Part shown: one piece after another, positions 12,146 through 24,165 of the stretch
How the letters are laid out: every line of letters begins with the position of its first letter
Numbering within the stretch: the first letter of the stretch is position 1
NCBI GenBank assembly: GCA_944470555.2
Contig: OX104131.1
Coordinates: 15,926,515-15,990,514 of the forward strand
Length of the DNA: 64,000 nucleotides
DNA from: Heterobilharzia americana
Taxonomy: Eukaryota > Platyhelminthes > Trematoda > Strigeidida > Schistosomatidae
Direction of reading: 5' to 3'
Program-made: the position numbers and the translations under genes
The notes under the pieces: model-generated
What the model was told of the DNA's origin: nothing
Database searches by the model: none
Seen by the model: the letters and a program-made list of their open reading frames with translations, nothing else

Positions 12146-13084
12146 ACAGTTTTAAAAGTTTTCGAAAGTATATCAATATTTCTACAGTCCTGTGATGGAA
12201 AGTTTCTTTCATACTGTTTTTTAAAATGGAAATCTGAGTATACAAAGCAGGATAAAATGGAGCAAAGCTGCACAGCAAACCTTATTTTACATCTTGTGTC
12301 ACTTCCGCAAGTAAAAAAGGTTTTGCTGTCACAACTTTACAGTTGGGAATCTCGAAAAAATCATTCCTCCTACACTATTGATTCATATTCACTCATTGTT
12401 AGCAGATTTATCCATTAAATTGACGGCAATAAATCGACCTAAACTAAAACATGATTTACCGATGGATTTTGACTGAAAAAATATATAGTAGCAGATTCCT
12501 TTGTGTGTCAGTCTACATCGAAGTGTTGTTGGTAGGTGTCTTGTTGCATTCTGATACTTGGGTTACCACTGTCAATCATATATTTGCTAGTGACGAAAAT
12601 AACTGATAAATGATCATTTTTACTTCTATTAAAGTTAGGAACTAGCCATTTTGAATATTGGGCAGCCTTTAACATTCATTTCAAACTTCAACTGAATTAA
12701 ACATCTTTAAGTGGAAAAGCGATTAGTTGTAAAACTTGGATCGTGTCCACTTCAAATGGCTATCTAGAAAATAACCCTAATACACTTGAGCTTCTACTCC
12801 TCTCCCTATCTGGATGTCACTGAACATCTTGTGAAATACTTCACATTTTACTGTGACCGACAACAATTTGCATTCCACTGTTTCGTTTTTTAATCTCCGC
12901 CTTTTAGACTTTAGTTAGCGGGTTCGTTCACCACCTACCTGTGAGAATGTTAAAACCTAAATTTATTCCATAAAAAAGGAAAGTCTTAATCATTGGCCAG
13001 TTATGGCTGTGTTTCTGTTTAAAACATAAAAACAAGTTGACCAGTTTGCAAAGGTGAAACTGAAAATCTCCTTCCTCAACATTG

Positions 13085-13240
13085 CAAACTCACGATACCA
13101 CTAGGGACTGAATCCAGTACCCTCAGGTTTCGCGGTGAGCACGCTGCTATTCTACCGTTGAATTGCAAACTGACATCATGTTGAGAACGATTGGAAACCT
13201 GAGATGATATTGAATCAACATGATGTCAGTTTGCAATGAA
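13085..13240 (-). repeat. Inverted SINE with 22-nt perfect palindromic arms
   Basis: A tRNA-like SINE head on the - strand (13,095-13,160) abuts two copies of the SINE 3' region in opposite orientation. The arms at 13,163-13,184 and 13,215-13,236 are exact reverse complements over 22 nt and enclose a 30-nt loop carrying the GGAAACCTG block common to the family. The hammerhead portion is missing. Confidence 0.7.
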
Positions 13241-14944
13241 TGCCATCTTGAAATTATATTATGGTAAATGAATTCGATTAATGCATGAATTCGTCACCAT
13301 TGGATAACTAATGTAGCTGTTTGATTCTTAATGCTTACTACTGATCACGTTTGTCATGTATCCACTAGGTAGAGTGAGGTGACTCTGTGGTGCACCATAT
13401 TTCGGTGTTAGATGGTGATCTGAACAGCTAAGTAGTGAAGTCTGTGACTCCAGCACTGAGTGATGCAGGTTCAAATCACCGAAAAAACATCAATTTCTTC
13501 ATGACTCCAGGTATGTCTTGTTAATGAATGTCAATAACTTCGAGACCTAGGTCGAACAGGGCTTCCTGACCACTGACTCAAGGCACACTACACCAAAATT
13601 CGTAAAAACCTATAGTGAATTAGTCTAAACCAATAAGATGACTCAGGGAAGACAGTTCAGTTGAAATTAACAGAACTAATCAGCTAATTGATGAGTAAGA
13701 TAATCACAAAACTAACTCAACACAGATCTGTATTAGTGAATATTCCTGTCATGAAAATCCCTGAAAAGTCATTAATAAGTCACTCTAGACGTCATACAGT
13801 TGATCTGCAGTTCAGGTTGAACATTCTTATAAGTGCATATCACAAATTTGATTGCGTAATGATGAAAAATTCATTACTAAGTTGAATTTCATCAACAAAA
13901 GCTTTCTATGTTTCACTGCAGTCCATATAAATGGAAACTTCTTGATACAAGACTTTCAACAGTAATACTATATACATATGCCACAGGAAGATTTGAGAGG
14001 TAAATACAGATAATACGCATAAGAGTGATCACTTCACTCAAACAATAAATAGGAAACTTCCATTGAATCTGTCAGATGTCAGGAGTCGATCGGTTGGAAG
14101 CCATGTTTTTTCTCCCAAGATTTTAACTGGCTACCACTTATCGGGAAAACTTATTTCCAAGCCTGGTGGCAATTATTTTTTTCCTGAATATAGATCTACA
14201 GAATATACGCAGCTCAAGATGCAAAAATTGTAGATAATATCGTCTAGACATTCTAATTATTATATACGCTATAACTAGAAACTTTATAGAGACTGCGATT
14301 TTTTGCCGGTAGTAATCCAGCAATCTATTCTCCATGGCTGACTGGTTGTTTCATCTCGTCTCTCACAATTCGGACTCTGAATGGTTTATTCCTTATGACT
14401 GCTTGGCTTTGTCTACTTCCTGGAATTGACGTATCTTCATTAATTCTTGATTTCTGAATGTCAACGCAGTTGGGGAATGACTATTTTTTGCATGCTACTT
14501 CTCAGAACTTTATTTAAAATTTCCAATTCGGAATTACTTATTAAAAAGTATGCGGTGGTGTGAATAGTATGATGCCCGATTACTGCATACAGATTTGTTT
14601 GGTTAGCATAAAATGCTTAGTTACAGAATCTTGAGTTTGTGAACTATGTGTTTTCAGAAGAGCTATGGTAGGCTTTTCTTAACTGCTGAAATATTCTTGA
14701 TATAGCTTAGTACAAATCTTTTCATCATCGTTGGTAGGAATTATTTAGCTTTTTTCCCACAACTCTATGTCCATTTTGTTTTCTAAGTATGGGGTGAGTT
14801 AAATAGTACGAAATGATCACCCTTCTCGAATTTTAGACACCCGTTGAGTGACGGTAAGCTATTCTGAGATATCTTTAAGTACACTGTTTCAGCCCTCTAT
14901 TTGTTTTATGCAGTTTGCCTTCTAGTTTTATTGTCTTCATAATC

Positions 14945-15660
14945 AATAACAACATAGGATTAGGCATTACTGCGTAATTATTCAAGTTGCCATACCTGAT
15001 ATCAGCAGGTCAAGAAAGAAAGCAGTAGGATGAAAGGTGAATAAATTAAATAAGAACCAGTCAAATTCAGAAGAAAGCAGTAGAAGAGAGAAAGAAGGAA
15101 TCATAATATGCTGAATTAAGTAAAGCCACTAAGACTATGCATGGATACGTCTGCACCGCTGACACTGATTCTGATCCATGTCACATAGAGTCTCTGACCA
15201 CTGGTTTTTGCTGTCGCACGAAACCTAGACTAGTATGCATCTCCCTCATGCCTCAGAGCACCAGCCAAAGATTTCATGCATTCATTCAATGATCACCCGG
15301 AGCCTTTTTTTGGCTAGAACCTACTTCAGTCAACTTTACGCAATGTGGTAGATGTTGACTAGACATGCGTAACGCATGCGTCAGCCATTTCAGGTTCACA
15401 ACCGCATTGACCGACTTTCCTCTCCTCCCTTAAACTCTACACCCGTCTTCTACATTACTCACATGGTGACACCACGAGACAGCCTATGCTACTAAGGTAA
15501 CAGTGATCAAATACTTGAAGTCTTCTCGTGCCGTCTACCCATACTGACCATTTTTCCCAGCCATACAGTAGAATAAAGCGGACTACAGCACAGTACAGTC
15601 GAAAACCGGATATTGTGGTGATGCCACAGATGGCATAAGTTAATGTCTTCTAGTTTGCAA
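14945..15660 (-). pseudogene. SR2/RTE-type LINE, 3' part
   Basis: This - strand copy parallels 61,580-62,300 of the large SR2-like element: the same 3' untranslated region (GCATTACTGCGTAA) and the coding end with WRRCIHTL-, GxxKARGGQxKTW- and LRWLGHV-like segments, all with frameshifts. Sequence divergence is much higher than in the 61.6-64 kb copy, so it is an old insertion in intron 1 of the channel gene. It is 5'-truncated inside the reverse transcriptase region. Confidence 0.75.
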
Positions 15661-16749
15661 AATACTGAGTGCATTTAAAACTGGAAGCTGCTAATCTCAT
15701 TTATTGAATACCAATAATTACGATAGTGAATCATGAATTAGGCTCTCCCTATACTGGTGAAGCGACTGAGTGTACTAAGATACTGATATAATAACAATAC
15801 TCAATACAATAAGACATTAGAACTGAATGTGCTAACGAATACAACTTTATTCGACAAAAATACACCACATATACACTTTTCAAGAATATAATAATGCGCT
15901 AGGTCAGAGATAAAATGACTTATCCTGATTGGCTCCATGAATTACGAGTCTTCAACTAGAATTCATCTTAACCACACAGCAGCGTAGATCGAAATTTGAT
16001 GGTCAAAATTGTCAACGTTATTGGTGAGTTGCTTGAAATGTTGATTTCCATTGTAACAGCTTTCTACCAGTTATCTTAATGGATGACGAATGATTAGCGA
16101 GTAAATGTGTGAATGTTTGAATAGAACCAAATAACCATCATTCTTATCTTCTCTTAAAATCTTCTTCTACCTTATTTCAAGATAAATTAATGTAGAAAAA
16201 CAAAATGTCTGTCAAGACAGATATAACGCTTATGATGTAGCATCATTGATTTAAACTATTAGTTTTCAAACGTTATATGTTACCTTAACACTAGTCTTTA
16301 AGAAGCGACATCTCTGACTGACACAATTCAGTTTTTTTATTAAACTTCAAATGTGTTTCAAAGTACTTGACGATTGACATGAGACTTGGATTTTTCTCTC
16401 TACCCCAAAAATGTTAACTCTACTGTCATGCTTCATACTGTTAGGATAATGCTAAAATTTCATAATCGAATTTCTTTTCAAAGGAAAGGAAACTACACTA
16501 CTGAACAACATATCTGGTTGTACACTGACTTATGCAGGGCTGTTTGAATACCAAATGACTACTTCCTCAGTTTATCAATGACGTGTAAGCTATAGGTCCA
16601 TGAATATTCATAACATAAGATGAGATATTAAGAACATACAAGCTCCAGTTGAATCCAGTTGACTAGTCTCACATAGGATGAAATCTGCTTTCTGGATAAC
16701 ACTGCTAGCCACTATTTACTATTATTATTATAAAAACATTATAGTTTAC

Positions 16750-17520
16750 ATATTCAGACCTCTGACCTGGCATCCTGCAACATCAAACCAACGATAGACG
16801 CAGACAGACCATTTTGCTATAAGTCATCTTTGGAGAGGGTCGGTGAAAGACTACCGCTCCTTCCGGAATAAGTACTTGAACTCCGATCATGCATTAGCAT
16901 GGGCACTTGTATATACACATCTTACTGAGCGCAGAACACAGGCAGCAGGGACTGAAGGATGCGAACATCAAATACATATTAACAGAGGAAATAGCTATGC
17001 ATCTCTGTAAACCCGACAGCAATCTTCATGCTAACAAAACCTGGTGTGACATTGCGTTTACCATAGAAATAGAGGAAAATACAGTTGGTTACCCGCATCT
17101 AAAGGTTAGCAAATATTAAGATACTTCCGTAACTGGACTGGAATGAGAGAAGGATCATAGTGGCCAGAGCAAGACCTGCAACCAGTCAATGAACTCTCAA
17201 ACTGTTGGTCTGAGCCGCGTAGAGATGTGTAGACTACCTGGTTAGAGTTCCTGAAGCGGTAGTAATTGGTTCTACTCTAGCCTACTTATTAGATGTATCA
17301 CATAGTGAAGCACCATCATTTACTGTCTGAGGATAGGAAAATTCATAATTTATTCATACAACCTTATCCAGTAAATAATTCTGTCTCATGGTGTGATGCA
17401 ACTAATAAAAAGATTAAAATGAAATTAAAATATACCACCGTGCCTAAGTTGTACTCCTATATTGATAGGAATCAAGGGTTGAAGACACTTGGGGACATGG
17501 CTGAAGATCATTAAACCTTA
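16750..17520 (+). pseudogene. SR2/RTE-type LINE, internally deleted and interrupted
   Basis: At 16,870-16,920 the + strand reads LNSDHALAWA, matching DSDHALVRA in the endonuclease end of the intact copy. At 17,155-17,230 it jumps to the extreme C terminus (GQSKTCNQSMNSQTVGLSRV against the intact GGQTKTWHQCMKSLTVGLSHV). At 17,473-17,512 comes GLKTLGDMAEDH, the final segment. The reverse transcriptase is deleted. The piece between the last two blocks (17,290-17,460) matches the tail of Penelope-like elements seen at 35.3 and 48.5 kb, so a Penelope end seems to have landed inside the LINE end. Confidence 0.6.
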
Positions 17521-17984
17521 TTTTAAAATTCTTACTTTTCTCAAATATCTTTATCGACTTTGATGGGAATCTTTTTCTGTCCACTTATTCTTTGTATACT
17601 GCTCTAATGTGTGGCAATTTGAAACGATGCATTTGTATGCAGGGTTATGCGTTGATTTTATCTGCTTGCCTATGTATCTGTTTGTCTATCTATCAGATAT
17701 CTTTGCCCAGAGAAAAACAGTGAAAGTCACAGGCAATTCATTCAATTCGATGGTAACTCCGCTACTTAACTTACAGAATTAATACTGTTTTCACGAATAT
17801 GATCTAAATGGATGACTCAGAAAAAGCTAATAAAATAACTGAAGGACATTAACTTCTTTGGCTTCTGGAATATAAGAAGCTTAGCATTATTTCCTAAACC
17901 TAAAGGAAAATTGAGGTGCACTCTGAAGCACCCAACAGAGACCAATAAGTTCAATGCAGAGTAATAATCACCAAAACTGACTGT

Positions 17985-18070
17985 CGTGACTCAGTAGTAC
18001 TGTGGATAACACTGTGTAGTGATAAGCAATGAGTGCTGGGTTTGAGTTTTGACACGAACACCATTACACT
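17985..18070 (+). repeat. tRNA-like SINE head (Sm-alpha-like)
   Basis: The segment GTGGATAACACTG...GAGTGCTGGGTTTGAGTTTTG resembles the tRNA-like heads preceding the hammerheads at 32.26-32.33 and 36.62-36.70 kb. The hammerhead part is not present. Short and degraded. Confidence 0.4.
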
Positions 18071-19194
18071 AATTTAGAAATATCTAAATGGTTAAATTTA
18101 AGACGAACTGTGCATTTTGGATTTCTCCACCAGCCAACGAATATGAAAGGGACGATGAAAGTTGGAAATGATTACGATATGGCAAAATTCTTGAACAAAC
18201 TCAAGTTACTGTCGTTTGAAAACTCCTACGGTATACTAGTAATCAACTCTCTAGACAACAGTGATTTGCTAAAATTCAGCGTTTTGAGAAATTGTATTAC
18301 ACATACATATTATGCGACATGTATGATACTTAATCAAATTTTCTTCCGAGATCATAAACTGGACATAAATTTAAGCAAACTGCCGATTAACTGAGTAGTG
18401 TTTCTAAGCTTCATTTATAGAAAATCAGAAATTATTTAGAGTGTTTGTGTGTCAAGTGATTTCTTTAGTTCCTCTCAATCGGCGGTTGCTTAGGTCATCA
18501 TTTAGTAGTCGGTTCATCTGTGCAATCTGGACACCAAGTTTGTCAGTAGAGATATAACTCAAGAGTGATTCTTTTGGGAGGAAACATGAACCTACTAAAA
18601 GTTGTAATTAACTAATAGTGGTCACTATGAAACAAATATAAAATTAAATTTTTCTCACTAGAACACAATGATTTAAACATAATCTGATACATATTGGAAT
18701 TTCGGTCATTCTAACAAAACAATTTGAATTGATCTCATTTTTTGAAAGTTTTTCTTATGCTAAGTGACTTGATAACTTTCAATTGATTTCTAGTACACAG
18801 TTATATACGTTTGCAGTTAATGCAATTTCAATTTCACTCATATATAACATATACTAGGCTTTCGAAAAACATCCGCCAACAAGTAACTGCTAAATGAATT
18901 ATACCTCAGGTGTTAAGAGACCCCACTATGATATCTGATTCAGAGGTACAGTGATGTGTTCTCCAACAGTTGTGTTAATCTTCAAGTTGACATTTTTTAA
19001 TTGAAGCCATCATTATCAATCTAGACAATGACTTTAATATCATCTCGTTGGATAAACCCTGATGAATTGTTTTATGAGACTACTGACTGCGTTGCAACCA
19101 ACGTACCTGATATTTTCAAAAAAAGAAAGTAGAACAAAAATTGAAGAATAAATTGAGCTCATATTTATTTCTAGGCTTCTCCTTAGTTGCTAAC

Positions 19195-19485
19195 AGTTAG
19201 GAGGAATCGGTCTTCAATATAGATACAACAATAAACTTTACGGACAAACAGATAGAGTGGCAATGAATTCACTATTGGATCCTCTTTTAGCTGACTGCTT
19301 CATGATCAGTCTGCAAAACAGTAAACTGCGTCCATTGACCGATCAGTTCCATGTATGTAAGATATACGTGGATAAAACTTCCATCATCTGCAAGGAGGAT
19401 GGTAACGTTAAACATATACTCTGAGAATTCAACGAATATCACAAGTCAGTTAAATTTGCCATGGAATCTAAAAATAACTCATAAT
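19195..19485 (+). pseudogene. Penelope-like reverse transcriptase fragment
   Basis: Translation gives QTDRVAMNSLLDPLLADCFM, then TDQFHVCKIYVDKTSIICKEDG. These correspond to the Penelope motifs DGVAMGSPLGPLLADIFM and the YxDD catalytic box, here YVDK, so the second Asp is lost. About 90 codons are recognisable. A related fragment on the opposite strand starts about 70 nt away. Confidence 0.75.
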
Positions 19486-19499
19486 TTTACCCAGCTCCA

Positions 19500-20270
19500 C
19501 AAGAGGTAGCCTAAAGTCTGTCCTTTACATACCCTCAAATTAGTTGTTAACTAGGGAAAACAATCCGAAGTTGGTTGGAAAAGAAGGTCTTCTTCAGTAT
19601 TTTGTACAACCGATTCTTCTATATCCCTGCCATTGTATCTCCCTTGAATCTAATATACATAAACACTGTTTTCCTAAGAGTCCTATGGGTTTTTCTTTAA
19701 AGTGTTCAGGTCATATGTTCTTCTCAGTGAATTCTGAATGAAAACCTTTCTCAATTAACATTCTTCGAAGTACTTCCAACTCCCCATTGTTTACATAATC
19801 CCTACAAGTTCTTCTAATTCTTGAGCGTAGAAAATAAATTAGGTTTTTCTTCTTGACTAGTGGAACGAAGCTCTGAAAATCAGTATATTGTCCATTCCAA
19901 GTTTTTTTCCTGTAAACCGATCTTTCAGGAAACTGTCATGTCTTCTCCTCAATAGAACGTCCAAAAAGAGGAATTCTGAGTTATTTCTAGTTTCCATAGT
20001 AAATTTAATTGACGTGATATTTATTGAATTCTCATAGGTTGTCTTCAACGTTACTATCCTCCTCACAGATGATGGAAGTGTCATCCATGTATCTCTTACA
20101 TAGATGGAACTGATCGGTCAACAAACTCATTTTGCTGTTCTGCATACTGGCCCTAAAGTAGTTAGTTAAGGCACCACCCAGTGGGAAATCCAAAACTAAC
20201 CCATTCTTTTGTGAATAATGTTCACTATTGAATCTAAATTGTATTTTAAGGAAGCGTCGTGAGAACGATT
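19500..20270 (-). pseudogene. Penelope-like reverse transcriptase, palm and thumb
   Basis: Reading the - strand from 20,210 down: a degenerate LDFPLGGALTNYF (the GSPLGPLLADIF region), TDQFHLCKRYMDDTSIICEED with an intact YMDD box (near 20,100), EFLFLDVLLRRRHDS (near 19,960), YRKKTWNGQYTDFQSFVP, and the thumb-like LRRMLIEKGFHSEF down to about 19,700. Frameshifts and stops are present and no GIY-YIG domain follows. It is convergent with the 19,195-19,485 fragment, so the two read toward each other. Confidence 0.8.
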
Positions 20271-20559
20271 CCTTTAATTGTTCTCACCTGAGAAGCCGCC
20301 AAGTAGCAATAGATTAATCTTCATCACCTTCTGAAATACAGATTAAGTTTATACTGTTTGGTTGTCATTAATTTTATTACCATTACTCTGTAAATTTTGT
20401 TCTTATTGCTTTAAAGAAAATCATGAAGCAAACAAATTGTGTATATATCTGGCAGTGTTGACCATAAATGTTCGGCAGTTAGACCTTAAATTCCTTCACA
20501 ATTATTATTTCAAAGCAGATCTCTGTAGTTTGAAGGTTTGGGCGCGTTTATTGATATCG

Positions 20560-20855
20560 AGTTGATATTCATCACGGACTGACATCAGTTGGAGAAACAC
20601 TGACATCTATTTTGGCCAAACATGGGACTCTCCAGTAGTGCTCACTGGTGAAATAAGCAAATATGAACCTCTTGATTGCAACTCAGTATCTCGTCAGCAA
20701 TATCTTTGTCATAGGATCTGAAGATACTGGGCTGCATCCCTGACAATATCGTGGATGTGTGCTGATAAGGATTACCATACCGGGAGGAAACAGCTGTCCA
20801 GTGTTTCTATGTTTTCAATGGTTCTCTAAATGATGTCAGTTCGTGATGAAATAAT
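20560..20855. repeat. Opposed SINE fragments (family A)
   Basis: A - strand 3' fragment at 20,560-20,655 is followed by a + strand fragment at 20,700-20,855 with a B-box-poor head. Its hammerhead-like core at 20,775-20,825 still has GAAAC, the triplet GUC and CAGTG of stem I. The first box reads CUGAUAAG, a G-to-A change at an invariant core base. The - strand piece has CUGGAGAG. Both are probably inactive. Confidence 0.6.
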
Positions 20856-21778
20856 TTGAATAACTCCTCTTATTTTGACTGAGGTTCGGGACTATAAACT
20901 TTCATCACTAAAGCGAAACTTATGCGACTTTATGTAGCCCAAAGTAGTGATTAAATGGTATCTACTACATTTGTTATTTTGCTACGTAGACAATAAGTCG
21001 CCATTGTGGTGATTTGCTCCACTGAATGTTTTGTGGTCTTATGGTGACGGTAAAAACATAATATCCTATATATCATGCTTCTTCACACTGTTTGCAATGT
21101 TACATCTCCAGCCTTACAGGTTTGGATACATGTAACACAAAGACCCAGTCCTTCCACCTAATCAAAGCCTATAGATTATGATTCAGACGGTCAACTAATA
21201 AAATGTGTGAGCTTAACCCTCTGGTGAATGTTATGGTCTCGGACAGAAAGCCACTTCCGAGACTGTAAAACATAACTTTGTTTATGAGTTATAATAATAT
21301 CTGTGAGGAATTTGTACATCGTGAAGAGAATCAGTTTATGATGAGTGTATTTGTTCGTAAGCATTAATAAACACGAAATCTTGTTAACTGTCTTCATCTG
21401 TTTAGTACAGAACGACCACATATTTTGAAAACACTCGGTGAGAAAGTTACGTAACAGGATCCCGATTCCTTTCTCCATTTTTATTTCTCTCTTTACATTG
21501 CACCTATCTCTAAACGTGTGATAATCTATGTTACCTCATACATAAATCATCTTTCTCCGGAATAAAATGCAACAGTTAAGCCCATGATCATAAATTTCTC
21601 AGTCATGTTCATCTCAATAGTCAATTTTTACTAATTAATGTTGTTTTTTTTGGAAAATATTTATTGAGTTCCGAATGCAGTTTTCAGTTTCAGATGATCG
21701 CTAAATTAATCATGATGCATTGTTTATTTCCTCTGCTCCTCTCCTTCTGGCCACCCGCAAAATCCTTACCTCTCTCAG

Positions 21779-21913
21779 GACTTATCGGTGACAATTACAT
21801 GTGATCGTACAATTGATGAAGTTGAATTAGTCGCCTCACCAACAGAAGTTAGTCAAGTAGATGTCAGATGTGCAGAAGACAGTCAGGAATGGAAGATATT
21901 TCATCATGTTGAT
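21779..21913 (+). CDS. Pentameric ligand-gated ion channel, ligand-binding-domain exon
   Basis: Exon of 45 codons between CTCTCAG and a consensus GTAAGT donor, phase 0 at both ends. It starts DLSVTITCDRT directly after FPFDCQ of the previous exon, so the residue at the second Cys-loop position is Leu. It covers the beta-strands after the Cys-loop and the loop C region (EVSQVDVRCAEDSQEWKIF). In the family, loop C is the flap over the agonist site; here it has Trp but no vicinal Cys pair. Two cysteines (in ITCD and VRCAED) could pair with each other or with Cys of FPFDCQ, but that is conjecture. Confidence 0.92.
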
Positions 21914-22099
21914 GTAAGTTGATAAAAATAAAGGGTAACAGATTTCGATAAGCTAAAATCATTGCTATTTCACCTGCTTATTTAGAAAGATATTCAAAGG
22001 CCTAAAAGTTAAGCTTGGTAATATGCATTCTTAAATGAATCGCTCCCTAACAGAGGCTCTGTAATCTTTGATAATCAGCGCTTGTTGGTTACCGATTTG

Positions 22100-22260
22100 T
22101 GACTGGTTTGGGGAGATGCTCTAGATGTTGCCTGAATTATTTAGTGTTAAAATGCCTGATTTAGACAGTGGTTGACGCAGGTTCAAACCAACCAGAGGAC
22201 ACCAGCTTCTCCATGTTACCAGATATTTTGCTACTGAGTTCCAGGATATACGAAACTCAG
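22100..22260 (+). repeat. Weak tRNA-like repeat
   Basis: A B-box-like GCAGGTTCAAACCAACC with flanks AGAGGACACCAGCTTCTCCATG resembles 13,455-13,515 (GCAGGTTCAAATCACCG...TTCTTCATGACTCCAGG). Two copies suggest a second tRNA-derived repeat family; too degraded to classify. Confidence 0.3.
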
Positions 22261-22810
22261 GTCAGAGGCAGTTTCCTGACAATTAGCAACAATATACATC
22301 TTAGTATTTTCCCTAGTATTGACTAGACCTTCGAAGATACTAATATACAAGTATGATGCTTGAAGTTCAAATAAAGATAGGGGTTGGGGATAGGACTCGA
22401 GCAAGTCCATCCAGATTATCATTTATACTCTATCAAGAAAGTTAAAGAACAACACCGATAACCTGTTATGAATTACATTCACTGAAGCCACCGAGTCTTA
22501 CTCTCAAATCATATTAGCTGGCGATTGATCATCATCAAACCAGCTAATAAGCTAAGTTTTCCCTATCCAATCAAGACTGAAGTGAATTAGAAGCGGGGAT
22601 ACGTGTGACTGATTACTGATTGGGTTATCTAACGAGTAGGAAGTTTCAGGTTATTCAGCTGAATAAACTTCCCAGAGGCTGAAGGGAAACTTGGATCTGG
22701 TTAACAGTTGAACTCTGTAGCTTGGTTGATTTAGCATAGTGCTCGCAATTCATAGGCCACTTGTTTTGGTCTTACCTTCATTCACGTTATCATTTCAAAC
22801 CGTCATTACA

Positions 22811-22990
22811 CCGTGTTTTTGAGTGGCTAAATGGTTAAGGCGTTCGCCATGAAACCCGAAGGTCCAGAGTTCGTCCCCTAGTCGGGTCGTGCGTGCGTAC
22901 TGCTGAGTCCCATACTAGGACGAAACAGCTGTCCAGTGCTTTCAGAGTTTCATTGGTTCCCCAGCTTATGTCAGTTCATGATGAATACTA
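22811..22990 (+). repeat. Hammerhead SINE (family A) with a core deletion
   Basis: A well preserved copy: tRNA-like head (GAGTGGCTAAATGGTTAAGGCGTTCGCC, split here as GAGTGGCTAAATGG plus flank), B-box-like AGAGTTCGTCCC, then the hammerhead region at 22,895-22,950. The core keeps stem II, GGACGAAAC, GUC and the CAGTG strand of stem I. The first box has lost three bases (CUGAGUCC where CUGAGGAGUCC is expected), which removes invariant G and A. It lies in channel intron 2. Confidence 0.75.
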
Positions 22991-23153
22991 CTTCTAAATT
23001 AAAAATCCCCACTCATCTCAAAAATACATTACTGTATGGTGTCATCATACTGTTAGAAGTATATATTTTTAACATGTTAGTGGGTTTTTTTTGTTATGTA
23101 TTTTCTTTTACCCGTTTTTCACCCTTCTATACCCTTTTTGCTACTCACCTTAG

Positions 23154-23432
23154 ATCAAATCAATGGAAATTCAAACAGGTTACAGCCCAGGGACAAGTAA
23201 ACGTCGACATCCTGGTTTAGTGTTTACAAGTCGATCAGCGCGTCGTTCAGGTTATTTTATGGTCAATATGGTGCTAATCAGTTGCGTACTCTGCCTTTTA
23301 TCGTTTTCAGCATTCTCTGTACCAGCTAATGAAAACAGACTACAACTCTCTCTGTTACTTTTACTCACAACAGTCACCTTTAAATTTGCCGCTTCACAAA
23401 ATCTTCCCAAAATCTCTTATTTAACATATTTG
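23154..23432 (+). CDS. Pentameric ligand-gated ion channel, M1-M2 exon
   Basis: Exon of 93 codons preceded by a strong pyrimidine tract ending CACCTTAG and followed by GTATGT; phase 0. After a short linker, RRSGYFMVNMVLISCVLCLLSFSAFSVP (given here as RRSGYFMV then SFSAFSVP) is M1, with the family's basic-x-x-Y entry and a closing proline. M2 follows: ENRLQLSLLLLLTTVTFKF, then LPKISYLTYL leading to M3. Aligning on LPKISY puts Arg at 0', Gln at 2', the conserved gate Leu at 9' and Lys at 15'. The -1' position is Asn, with Glu one place before. This pore does not match the textbook cation (GEK) or anion (PAR) signatures, so ion selectivity cannot be called. Confidence 0.95.
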
Positions 23433-23984
23433 GTATGTTTATATTTAATGTATTGCTTGGTTTTTCTTCATTTTGATTTCTGTTTGTCAAGAAACCGAGG
23501 TTATTTTGAAAGTCAGGGAACAAACTGGAATTTGTGTTCATGAATTTGAAGTTTTTTTAAGATGCTACGTTATTCTTACATCTGTTTGTAAATAGACGTG
23601 AGGTATTTTAGGAATAGAATTGCCAAATTAGCTAACAGCATGTAGTTATTTGTATATTTCTATGAAGTTGAGTTCCCACATGATTGCTGTCATCAAAACT
23701 TGACATCAGCTGAGGTACTGCTGAACACCTCACTTTCAAGACAGAGATCATCTGCACGTCTTAACTATTCCTTTCTAAACTTAATTTAATTCAATGACTG
23801 AAAACCAGTGGATGGATTATGAAATTTGATGACTATCAACTTCTGTCTATATAAGATTGTGAATGACTAAGATTTGTCGACATAAGATTTGACAGGTGTC
23901 CAGTTCCCTTGGTTTCCAGTGCTATTTGAGTTAATGTCTGTTCATAGCGAGAACTGTTTTGAAATTCAGTTACTCATTGAGGAG

Positions 23985-24165
23985 GACTTTAAAATTACCG
24001 GCAAGTCCTCACATGTGACATTTTTTGAGATGGATTCCCTGAAGTCCCAATGAGAAGCTGTGCCCTTTGTAGTCAATTAATTTGAGTTTGAGGACACATG
24101 AACACCAGCAGCAATGAATGATGGTCATATCACGTCACCAGTTAATAGAGGTAGAAAACAATGAA
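23985..24165 (+). repeat. SINE 5' flank repeat unit
   Basis: The block TTTTGAGATGGATTCCCTGAAG...CAATGAGAAGCTGTG recurs near 25,200, 28,610 and 38,430. At 38.4 kb and 25.2 kb it runs directly into a family A SINE. It therefore seems to be an upstream part of the same repeat unit, here without the SINE body. Confidence 0.45.

Larger units (their letters stand above)
10806..21778 (+). other. Channel gene intron 1
   Basis: This 10,973-bp phase-0 intron runs from GTAACC to CTCTCAG. It holds SINE copies near 12.0 and 13.1 kb, SR2 fragments at 14.9-15.7 and 16.8-17.5 kb, a SINE head at 18.0 kb, and opposed Penelope-like reverse transcriptase fragments at 19.2-20.3 kb. The remaining stretches (10.8-12.0, 12.2-13.1, 13.3-14.9, 15.7-16.7, 18.1-19.1 and 20.9-21.7 kb) show nothing I can assign. 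Confidence 0.85.
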
